This document shows positions 50,225 to 61,300 of a stretch of DNA of 64,000 nucleotides, piece after piece. Origin of the DNA: Chamaea fasciata (Eukaryota; Chordata; Aves; Passeriformes; Sylviidae); NCBI GenBank assembly GCA_029207755.1, contig JARCOQ010000006.1, positions 18,264,890 through 18,328,889 of the forward strand, given 5' to 3'. The notes under the pieces were generated by a model. It was given only the letters and a program-made list of their open reading frames with translations, did not search any database and was not told the DNA's origin. Each line of letters begins with the position of its first letter. Position 1 is the first letter of the stretch. The position numbers and the translations under genes were made by a program.

Positions 50225-50262
50225 ATGGGTAGGTAGATGGATAGATGTATAAATAGATAGTC
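50225..50262 (+). repeat. Degenerate GATA-type microsatellite
   Basis: Imperfect GATA/GATG-type tetramers (GGTAGATGGATAGATG, then AATAGATAG) form a decayed tetranucleotide repeat. Too few pure units remain to be strongly polymorphic. Confidence 0.7.
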
Positions 50263-51190
50263 ACTTTCAACGTGACTCTTTCCTGTAGCACTTGTATCAG
50301 AGGCTCAAAGAATTGGAAGCTGAAAATAGAAAAACTGAATTCAAAACCAGACGGAAAGTTTAGCTGTGATGATAATTGTTGCAATTCATCAGTTTGCAGT
50401 GGATTCTGTCTCAGTGGAAACTTTGAAATGAAAATGGCACATTTTCTCCAATAGATACATTTTTATTCATTCCTAGTGCTGCCCTTGAATCAGAACTGAT
50501 TCATGTGCTTCCTATGGCTCTTATTTTGCTGTGTGTCAACTAGGTAGTTCTCAGAGTGCCTAAAATCTTGTTGCTATTACTCTATGTTTTCACTTTAGAG
50601 CTCCTTTTAAATTGCAAGAATAATGTAGATCAGATTCATTGGAAATAAAAATGGGGTCCTATGTCTTAGCACTTCTGTGAAGCAAAAATACATTTTTTTA
50701 TCTGTCTTTAATCTGCCTTCTTGAATGGTTTTATTTCATACATGCTGATGGCTCAGCAGAAGGCTGTTGTTAGCTCGCAATAATAGATAGCCTCTAGGTT
50801 AACTTCTGGAAGTAACTTTGGAAACTATTTTTCAGGCCATGCTCCAAGAAAAAGAGGCACATGTTGAGGAACTGACATAACTTTTTAACACCACAACCAG
50901 CATATTTCTTCATGCAAACCCAGCCAAAACAAGTTGCCAAAATCAATATTGATCTAGTCCCTCATCCAATCAACAAATGCCATTGTTTATAAGATATAAC
51001 TTTTCTTGGTTAAAGTTCAAAGCAAAATGCCAAGGATTTGCAAAACTATTAAAATGAGAGGATTTAGGTTTCCAGAAACTCTGGCTTGCTTTCAGTCTCA
51101 GTGGGTATTCTGAGCCATCAGAAACTATCCAAAGAACCTCTGCAGTTTTTATAAAGAACTTAATGGTGAAATGACAGCAAAGAGAACGTG

Positions 51191-51230
51191 AGTGCATGCA
51201 CATGTGCATATGTGTGTGATATATATACAC
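51191..51230 (+). repeat. Alternating purine-pyrimidine tract
   Basis: A run of nearly alternating purine and pyrimidine (GTGCATGCACATGTGCATATGTGTGTG, then ATATATATACAC) combines TG, CA and TA steps. Such tracts can adopt unusual helical forms, but this one is short and mixed. Confidence 0.7.
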
Positions 51231-54200
51231 AAAAAGGTACTTTACAAAAATTATACTAAAAAAATGGTATTTTGAATTTTTCTGCATCACTGAAATTTAG
51301 TTTGAGACTAAGGAAAAATAATTATGCAGTATGATTAGAAAAAATTTGGAGGTTCTCCTGTTTGTTGGTAAAATGTCTGGTCTTCCAATCCATCAAAATA
51401 AAATTTGTGCTGGGTTCAGAATTCCATAAATGTGGGTTTTATAATGATAAATACATTGAAACATTGCATAGGCATGGTATTTATTTAACCTTTTCCTTAA
51501 GATGTTTCTTTAACAGAACCTGTTAAATATTCCTGAATTTTCCATGGTAATAATATGTCTAGAACTACACAAACCCAGACCTTGAAATGCAAATGTTTAT
51601 CTCTCTTAAGAAAAGATTTTAACAATTCTAGTAAAGGGTTATATTCCAGAATCTGGACTTCATTTTGTGAGACACCCTATAAGATCTTTAGATAACACGT
51701 AGGTAGGCCATGGGGCAAAAAGCCAAGTTTTCAACTAAACTTCAGTAACCTCAGCAAATGACGCCTTCATATTTCAAAGTTTTCAGTTATAATCTTTGTT
51801 CTAATAGCACTTCAAGGTGTTATTTAAATATACTGCATATTGCTATCTAGCTTTGGCTGGTTATTAGGTAATGGTGAAGCCTCTTGCTTAGATATTGAAT
51901 AGTAAAATTTGTTGATTTTCATAGGCCTTAAATTCTTGGAAACATAGTGTAGGCTGATTTTTAACAGGCTTATATGATATTCTGAGGCTGCTGCTTTGCT
52001 TTTTCCTTTAGGATTTTTGGTTTCCTAACTTGTGAGTGAAGTGGTTGAAGCCAATTTTAATTTCCAGTGTTAACTCCTGAAAAACACCACATGTGCCTAT
52101 TTGCTAAGAATTCCGGTTGTTCATTGCACTGGGTGGAGTCAGTGCTGCCACCTCCCAACTTTTACCATTTTAGTGGCCCAAGACAGTCTCTAAAGCACTC
52201 TTGCAGTTCCTCTTTGTACCTCCACATACTTAATCTTGTGGTACAACAGAGAGCAGGGCTTAAATCCCTTTTGTGCCATTTTCTTACTGTCTTCTTAAAA
52301 CTTAAAACTCCTGGTTTTGTAAACAGGCATGACTCAGATAATGACAAAACCGATGCAAATTTCATTAGTTTCACTTAGGTTTTTTTGAAGTAGTCTCCCT
52401 AAAAAGCGATCATGGTGGATGTAATTCAGTATCTGGTAATCAGGTTGTAAGTTTAAAACCTCAGCTTTTTAGACAGTGGGAATTTGGTACAAAAATACAA
52501 AAAGGTTATTGTCTTTTTTAGATATTCTAAAAGTCCTTCTGGTCTTCTTCTACGAAGAAAAAATATGAATTCATGCTATTTACTCTGAGAAAGATAGATC
52601 TAATTCTTCCAGACATTGTGCCTTCTTTTGGTCATGGTTTGGGTTTCATCACAATTCCAGTACAGACTCTGTGGTAGGATATACATTTCAGGCAGCTAGT
52701 GTCAAGATTTACAAAATACCTCAAACATTTTCTCAAAGAAACACCTTTGTCAACCTTCTTTTGTGTATCTCCAAAATGAGCATTTGACTCAGACCCTGGT
52801 AAGCAGAAAAATACCTACTTACCCCTAGTCTTTACCTGCAGGCCAATCATCTTTTCTTTATTAGGAGTGACTTGTTTTGAGTTTAGAGCAAGCAAAGCTA
52901 AGATCCCTTCCTCCATCCTGCCAGCAGAGCCAGACCTCTGTCCGACATTATACAATCTTTCCATCAGCCCCAGTGCAGAACTGCCTCATACTACAAATAA
53001 GGAGTAGGGTGTAGTACCATGAAGAGCCCCCTGCAGCACCTTGGATACAGCAGCACCACCAAGCTTTCAGAGGGCAAGGGACAGAGTGGAGTACCAGCTC
53101 CCACTCTGGACGAATGAGAAGTGGTTGTTCACAGCAGGAGGGGCTCCTACAGCCTTCTGCTGTGGCTGCTTGAGTTGCCTTGCAGACTGAGTGGTTTGCT
53201 CTGTGGGGGTCTCATCTGAAAGTTTTGCATGCTTGAAGGAGATGAGCTGCTGCTGTCATTTTCCAGCCCCTACAGATGCAGGGTGCTATAAGTCACTTGG
53301 AGCTGTGGGATCTGAGAAGCAGTGCTGGACTGGGCATATACCAGAGTGTTGCTACACTCACAGGGGTGGAATTTCATGTTTATCTGCTAATGGCCTGTTA
53401 CGAGTTTGTCTACCAGTTCTTGATTCACTTTAAGTGAACCCTACATAAATGTTTCACTGTGAAGATTGTCACTGTGACTTACAAGGCTGCTTTGGGTTCA
53501 TTTTTTCAGCATTTTAGGTTCAACTTTATGTCCATACAGCAAAACCAGAAAACCCCACCCTCCTCAGTCATTGCTTTTTTTGAAAATCTTTCTGGATCTT
53601 GCTTAAAAGTAGGTGCCACTTTTCACAATTTTTCTTCTCTCAGATACAGAAGACCATTCTGGAGTGGACATCCAATGATATATTTTGTTTTCAGGGAGAT
53701 GTTTAAAAATATTTGAAATGAATTGCCAGTAAATATTCATACTATTCCCTGCAGAAAAACTTGTTCCCAGAAGTTGCCATAGGTGACATGGAAGTTCAGG
53801 AATGATAAATGTTTCTTTTTGCTGGTGATTTCACATTTTCTTCTTGCTGCTGACATTTTGACAAAGTTTTCTGCTGACATTAGAAAAAAAAAATTATTTT
53901 CCCTTTCCAGACATTCCTGGCCAAAACCTCACTTTTGTGCTTGCTTTAACATTCTCAAGTTCCCAGTTGTCCTAAACAAATTCCTTTTTATTGATTTAAT
54001 GATTACTAGGTTCAAATTCTCCCTGATTATTCTTTTCACTTTATGCCTTATATCTGTAGCTGTAATAGGAAAGTTGAATTGCTTGATTTTAATACTTTTA
54101 GTAATCTTCCTTTCTGTCTGCCTAGCTGCACAATAACTTTCACTTGATTTTAGGCAGGTGGCTGCACAAATTTGTATGGATTTTTTCCAGCCCTTGTGCA

Positions 54201-56684
54201 AGCCAAATGAGCAATACTTTCTTCATGCACAATTCTCAAAAGTACACCGACCCCATCCATTTGGTGTCTTTGTTTATGTGTTGTTTTATAGCAATATGGT
54301 TACAGTTTCCTCACCACTCTTACATTATCAGGCATCTCTATTTCCCTCATCACATCTAGCATTGTCCATCCTCTTGAGTTCTGGGCTTGGTTTCTCTCTT
54401 AACATCATACATAATTTCTTCAGTCCAGTACAAAGTCAATTCAGGCCAAAATCAAGGCTGCAATGGCCACAAATGAATGTATTGACATGACCTTAACTTT
54501 CTAGAACAAACATTCAGTACAAGCCTTATGAGTTCCAGATTTGCACAGATTTTTAAACACTACTAATTCAAAACTTTTGAATTTACTTTTATAACACTGA
54601 GACAATTAAAAGCAGGCTGGACATCAATGAACAAATCTGGGACTGGTTATGACACTATTGTTGTTAAAACAGTTCTGGCTGTTTGTATTTTGAAGTGAGA
54701 AAAGTTGAAAGTTATTCTGAACATAACCAGCACTTGTGAATTTTTAAACTCAATTTCACTGTCCTTGGTTGTTCTGCCATGAAAAAAATATTCCTAAAAA
54801 AAATGACAAAAAAAGTCTTATTGAGTGTCATTATCTGGCTGCCAATCAATAAGAAAGCAAGAAGGGAACACTCTGCAAAAACACAGGAAAAGGAAAACAA
54901 AACATGCAGGCCAAATCCTAGCAGATCTGAAAAATGAAACCACTTTTACCTCAAAAGCAAAAACAGTTGGGGAGGGGCAACAAAAACCTTCAGCAGAAAA
55001 GCTTACTGCACCTTGGTAAGTTGGAAAGATTTGCTCCATCAATTGCTGCCAAGGAAGAAAAGAAAGGACACAGTTTAGCAGGAAACACACACACTTGTGC
55101 AAGACTTTTGATACTCTTCTTCTTGTTTATTGCTTAAATTGATAAGAACTTGTACACAGCTGTTCCCAATGAGCAAATCTCTTATGGTGGTAATACAGAC
55201 CAAGAAAAATACCTTGGTTTGTGTTCATATATTTACTCCCCAAATAAAAGCCACAGCACAGATATCTGCTAGTTGCTGTTTTCTGGAGTTCTGGATTCCT
55301 TGGATCTGCACCAATAAAATAACAGTTTTACTGTGGAGCCAGATTCCCCATTCCCATGCTTTTACCTTTGCACATTCAGGTGCAGTGGGTACCAGGAAAA
55401 ATTGTTTGCAGCAGTAGAACCGACACTAAACTTTCTGTCCTTTACTCCAAACACTCTCTAATGGCCTTTATCCTACTAACAATAGGGTGGACACACTTGC
55501 CAAGAAAACTAAAATATTAAAGAATAACACAGTCTCCTAATTTTCCACCCCACTGTCTCACAGTGACAAATACCCTTCTGCCATACCACACTGTTCTTTT
55601 CTACCTTAACAATCAAAAGCAATAATACAATAATACTCTACCACACCTTCTTTAATGCCTTGAAGCTTCAAATATCTGCAAAGTTAAAGGCCCTATTCTT
55701 GAACCCTTGGCTGGAGGCGAAATAGACAGCTGAAAGCACGTGCAGTGTGATTGAGGTACATTACATAAGAGACTCTCCCCCTTCCTCTGCTCCAAAATTC
55801 ATTTTAATATAAGAACAAGAATTTCTAGCAGAAAACAGTCATCCACAAAGTTCCTCATTTTGCTTTTCATTCATGCCACTCTTAGTACCCATGAGAATGA
55901 AGCAATGGAAATGAGAATTTGTTCAACTTCATGGAGGTATAACACTTGACACACTTTGCTTCATTTAAATACATTTCATTTAACACCTTGCCTTAGGGGA
56001 CAGAGATGACTATATAAATAACAGGAAGTTTCCTGGTAAAGCAGGAAGCTATTTTTAATTCTTTTCAGAAGCCCTGCAGAGAGATATGATAGCAGGGATG
56101 CTGTGCTCTATTTTTCCTACTCATATGGCCCAGCACAATGGCTGCAGGGGCTTCCTTGTTTGGTAACCATAGCATCATCTAAACCTACACACAACCAACT
56201 GCAGAAGGTAGACAAACCAACACTGAAACAAAGGTGATGCTAGATGCTCAGGCAAATGTCAGCTTTGGAGCCTTGTAAAACTGGATTGAGGTGTGTCCTT
56301 AAATGGTGATGTAGCCCTTAAAGCTCCATGGACTGGGAGCATGGAAACCCTAGCACCCTCAGCCCAGGTCAACCTGAATTAGCAGCGCAGCCCTCTCTTT
56401 GGTAGAACACCTGGCTGACAGGCAAATTTTGACTTGAGCTGGGGTTGCAAGCTGACTGCTCTGAAGATGGGGGCCAAAATAAAGTTAAAAGTCAGAGCTT
56501 TCAAGGCTTCCTTGCTCTTGGCTGGAGTAGGATCCCAAGTTCCCTCTGGCCCCAGGGGCAGCTTGGGCAGTGGATTGTTGTGGAACTGTGGGCTCTAGGA
56601 CCACAGGCTCCTAGACAGAAACCTCACAGCAATGCCTCTGCAGTCCACAAAGACCAGGAAAGAGCACTTCAGGTCTGACAGATT

Positions 56685-57230
56685 TCACAAAATCACAAAA
56701 TGGTTTGAGTTGGAAGGAACCTTAAAATTCATCAAGTTCCAACCCCTCTGCCATCAGCATAGACATCTTCCCCTACATCAGGGTTGCTCCAACCCCCTTC
56801 CAACCTGGCCTTGAGCACTTCCAGGGATGGGGCATCCACAGCTTCTCTGGACAACCTGGTCCAGTGCTCACTCACTACTCTCATGGTATCAAATTTCTTC
56901 CTGACATCCAATCTAAACCTACCTCTTTCAGTATAAAGACTTTACCCCATGACTTACCACTGCATGCCCTTGCAGGGGGTCCCTCTCCAGATTTCTTGTA
57001 AGCCCTCTTCAGTTACTGGAAGGTGCTGTGAGACGTCTCCAGAGCCCTCTCTTCAACAGGCTGAACAACCCCAGCTCTCTCAGTCTGTCTTCCTAGGAGA
57101 GGTGTTCCAGACCTCTGATCATCTTCATGGCCTCCCTGGGCTTGCTCCAACAGGACCATGTCCTTGTGTTAGGGTCCCAGAACTGGATGCAGTTCCCTAG
57201 ACCAGATTTCACAAGGGCAGAGTAGACAAA
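56685..57230 (-). mobile_element. CR1 LINE 3' end, minus orientation
   Basis: This is about 545 bp of a 5'-truncated CR1 in minus orientation. Its 3' end is at the left: TCACAAAATCACAAAATGG is a mutated form of the terminal TCATAGAATCATAGAATGG repeats, followed by 'tttgagttggaaggaacctt'. Reading right, 'cttgagcacttccagggatgg', 'catccacagcttctctgg', 'caacctggtccagtgctc', 'aggctgaacaaccccagctctctcag' and 'cccagaactggatgcagt' are all standard CR1 landmarks in reverse. No intact coding frame remains. The right boundary, where the element was truncated at its 5' side, is approximate. Confidence 0.93.
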
Positions 57231-58236
57231 TTTATAGAAAAGTGTTCTGACTTTCGTTTTTAAAAAAAATTGAGTAGCTGACTTCTGAATCTATTCTTCC
57301 ATCTTGGCCATAGGGATGCATTAGGTAAGAGGAAAATATAAATGCTTCAGACTGTATCATAATTTCAAAGAGTTAGTAAATATGTCTCTAAAATTCCAGA
57401 AAAGTAATTTCCTGTGACGCCATCAATTCTATGACTTTTAATGCTACAAAATAAGATAAAAACACCTCCTACTCATCTTAATTACCTTGCTATGGCCAAG
57501 ACTGAGGTTTTCTTTCTAATCTCACATTAACAACTATTTATATATCATGTGTCAGCTGCAAGTGAACTAATAGAGGGACAACTGTCTTAGAACTTGCCTG
57601 AACCAGAAACCTCAATGGGTCATTTTGCCTTTGACTTTACTACAACTACATTTAATTCTTTTTCCATGTCACTGTTCAAAGGACCCAAGTAAAGCAGTCC
57701 ATCGTGGGAACTGAATACAAACAGAGAGCGCTTGTACTCCTGAAACTAAACTGCGAAGTAAGTTGAAGCACAAAGTGTCTAGTTTTTAAGATGATACTGT
57801 TGTATCCATACACTGAGACAATTAAATATGTGTATCAAAAACATTACAAAGCATCACACTGAAACACAGCGATTCAATTAAAGACCCAGGTTGGCAGAAA
57901 AAGAAAGCAGATGTTAAAACTGCATTCTTGTGTATATTGCTTGAAGGCCAAGGCAATACCCTTATCTCTGAAAGTAGCCAATGTAAGTTTCTCTGAAGAT
58001 ATAATACTCTGCTGCTTCTAATTTCCTACCTCTGTAAATTCTCTCTTCACCAAGCTAGTGATCAGCCTGTGAAGAAGGACTGATGCTTCTAAAGTCTCTC
58101 CCCGGCTGGTAATGTAGCAGCAGAATCAGATGCAAAGACATTACAGAATGTAGCATCCATTCGTTTAGTGACTCATCTTTACTCATTTGAAGCAATATAT
58201 GAAGTGCTTCATATGCATGGTTCACATGCAACCTTA
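57231..58236. other. Gene-free unique sequence
   Basis: No gene, RNA gene or interspersed repeat was recognised between the CR1 and the G/T-rich tract. The sequence is AT-rich. Confidence 0.55.
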
Positions 58237-58364
58237 GGGGTTTTTTTGGTTGGTTGTTTTTTGTTTTGGTTTGGTTTTTGTTTGTTTGTTTTTTGTTTGT
58301 TTGGGTTTTTGTTGTTTTTTGGGGGGGGATTTGGTGGGGGTTTTTTGTTGTTTTTTTTTTTTCT
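58237..58364. repeat. G/T-rich low-complexity tract
   Basis: The plus strand consists almost only of T and G for about 128 bp, with GGTT, TTTG and TTTTTG units, an eight-G run at 58321-58328 and long T runs, and ends in a pure T run. It is compositionally like the tract at 9034-9090. Overlapping open frames on both strands here (up to 117 codons) read only low-complexity Lys/Asn/Gln/Thr/Pro or Phe/Gly/Val sequence and are not genes. Confidence 0.85.
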
Positions 58365-61300
58365 TCCCCACAAGATACTTTTTTTAAAATATGGACCAAA
58401 CTGATCATTCACATGCATCTTGAACCCCACACTCTTCCCCTTCCCCCATCTGTCTATAAAGCATGAAAGTGGTGGGAAAATACTGTGACTGCTTCTTACT
58501 GATTACAGTACATTTTTGTGATAAAATGGTTTGGGGGACTATCAGAATGAACTCCAGCTGACTGCATTCAGTCCAGCAATATTCCATATCGTCAGGAACT
58601 AACCCTTGAAGCACTTCCTTCTTTCCTTAAGCTCTGCAGTGAGAAACACTGCCTAGTTATCTGTACATCTTGAGTGTTTTTCTGTATTTCTTTAAAGCAA
58701 GACAAAGGGGTATGCAATAGGAATTTGTCTTTATTATATAGCTTCTACTTCTACTTCTGTTTCTGCCATTACCGTGTATCAGCTCTGGTTTTGTTCCCCA
58801 GCCATTCCTTTTCATATTTTCCAGACCATTCAAGTGCCTGTGCTCAGTGCCACAATGAAGTTTAATAAGTCAGTGTTACTTCTTAGCAAGCAATTAGTTT
58901 TGATTAATCTCTTTTCAGATCTGTAAGGGAAATGGTCAATTAAAGAAACCAATGGAAAGAAATTGTTGCTGCCACTGCCATGTGCTGGCTCTGAGCCACA
59001 GTCGATCTGACATTTGCAGGAGTCATCAGTGTGAAATCAAGGTAGATGAAGGTTTTCCTGTAAAAACAGTGTTCGTCCACTTTCACTCTTCTCCTGGAAA
59101 GAAGTCAGACAGTTCTTTCAGAAGAGCTAAACTCACAACAATTCCAAGTCAGAATTGCCTTGGGGAATCAGGGTAACCTCAACCAGAATTACCTCATCCA
59201 ACCTTTCACCCTACTCCCAAACCTGTAAAAAGTTCACAGATAGGGGTACGTTTGGGACTCTGGCACCAATGACTGCTGCTATCTGAAGCAGCTCAGACCA
59301 GGATTAGGTCTTTTGGATTGAGATTTGGACATGAAAGTCCATTTATTTCAAGGTTGTTTTCTTTTCCACTCCTGTTGGTCTAGAGTACAAAAGTTTTGCA
59401 CACCAATGCCCTACCTATGTTTTTAGGAGGAAACATCTTTATCCCTCTCATAAGGAAAACACAGCAGAAGATGAAAGCTTCCACCAAGTTCTGACTGCAT
59501 GGCATGGTTTTTTTTTTCCTTTTCAGCTGCGGTTTTCCTTTGATATATCAGCTGACAAGTATTACTTTGTTTTTCCTTGTATCATTGACGTCTTTGAATT
59601 GGAGTATGTGATGTAACAGCCAGAACCTCTGACATGATCCTATGACATATGATTTCCAAGTGGCGGGTAGAGGGAAGGAGTGTATGGTGTAACCTGTAGG
59701 CTACTTCAGGTGAAGTGGTGCTATTTGGTCTTCCCTTCTCTGGGGAAGGGAAAGTAAAACCTAGTAAAACTAGGGTGCTAACTTTAGTCCTCAGTGTGTC
59801 TCATTTAGATGTCAAAAGCAGTTTTTGTCACTTTTCTACATGCATGCAGAAAATAATCCTTCTGTTTTAGTTTTATACCTGGAATCTGATGCTGTATGTG
59901 AAGTGATTTTATCACTGCCCTACTTCCTCTGGAGCATTCATTGCCGTCTTTGTGCTTCTGATGACTAAGATGTCAGAAGAAATGTTGATGCCAATAACAC
60001 TGCATCTTCTCACATGGCCTTTGTACTAGAGCTCCTTATCTCTGTGACTGCTTGCATTTGAACTTCCTTTTTATTTTCTCTCTGAATGATGCTAATATGA
60101 ATGTCTAATATTTATGCTGATATTAAAGTTTACATTATATTTTTGCTCATGTTGTATATCTTCAGGCAGAGACAATACTAAGACTGCTATTGTAAAATGA
60201 GTCAGCTTTTTCAAAAACTGCAGTCTTCAGTCCCTAAATGCTTAACCCTAAGAGAACAGTTTTGTATCAATAGTATAGGACTCCCAAGGCTTGAGCCTGG
60301 ACTTGCTGGAGTTGTAGTACTTGAAATGCTGATGTAAGTTTGTGACTTCTATTTCACCCTAAAAAAGTTTCCAGTATCACATGTACACGTGAATGGGTGC
60401 AGAATAGTTGAAAAAGGACAGATTTAAACACACTAACATTAATTAAACTTGCTTTAGTATCTACTCCCTCTAGTATTTTGCTTCAGAGAAGCAGTGAGCT
60501 CTTCCAGCTTAGTGGGCTAAGGAACCATTTTCTCTGCTGCAGGCAATTCCTAGACAAAGGTGGCTAGAGTCCCAGTCCTCCAGTGTTCATGCTTTTTAGT
60601 CCCATTATGGAGCTTGACCTGGAGACAAGAAATATGCCCAGGTTCCAAACTTTATCTTCTTTTTGCATCAATTTCCATTTGCATCACAAGTCCCTGACTT
60701 CACTATCATTAAAAGACCTTTCTCATACAGACCTTTTCTCACACAGAACAATAATCACAGCTCCAAGTAGTGTTACCTATTTTGAACTTGTATAAAGCAC
60801 ATTTTCTTACTACACCTTCCATCTTCTCTCTGGAACCATCTCCTGATGTTGTCTGCTGCCTTTAGTTGTAAGGACAGGAGCCATTGAGGTATTCCTCAGG
60901 ACTGACTGTAGCAGAGTAAAAAGAACAGTGCATCAACTTTCTAGGAAGGGTTTCTTTAAAAATGAAAACAAAGCCTATTGACTGGAAATGATCTAAATGT
61001 GATTATAGCCACTGCCAGGTCTATTGGCAGTGTAAGCTGCCAGCTTTCCTTTCCTGTTGTTTTTTCCCCCTCTGATAACATATGTAAACAATCAGTAGTA
61101 CGCATGGGAAGGTTTTTCTTTAGGCTTACTTAGGACCTGCACACACACAATACAGGATGGCGAAATCTCCATCAGACATAGGACTCATTCTGTCATAGGG
61201 CAAATTTGCCTTTGCAGGACATAAAACAGCATGATGGTAATGGAACTATTTGCAATTCGGGGAAACAGATGCTGAGGACAGGGTCATATGACTGGAAGCT

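Larger units (their letters stand above)
46271..56684. other. Gene-free unique sequence, about 10 kb
   Basis: No gene was recognised. Open frames reach 117 codons (53783-54136, plus), in an AT-rich hydrophobic-biased stretch with no family motif. Weak microsatellites lie at 50225-50262 and 51191-51230. A modestly GC-richer part at 52900-53340 contains no recognised exon or repeat. The CR1 tail follows directly. Confidence 0.5.

Noticed and set aside
58055..58466. Overlapping frames with Lys/Thr/Asn-rich and Phe/Gly-rich products
   Set aside because: They are translations of the G/T-rich low-complexity tract on the two strands.
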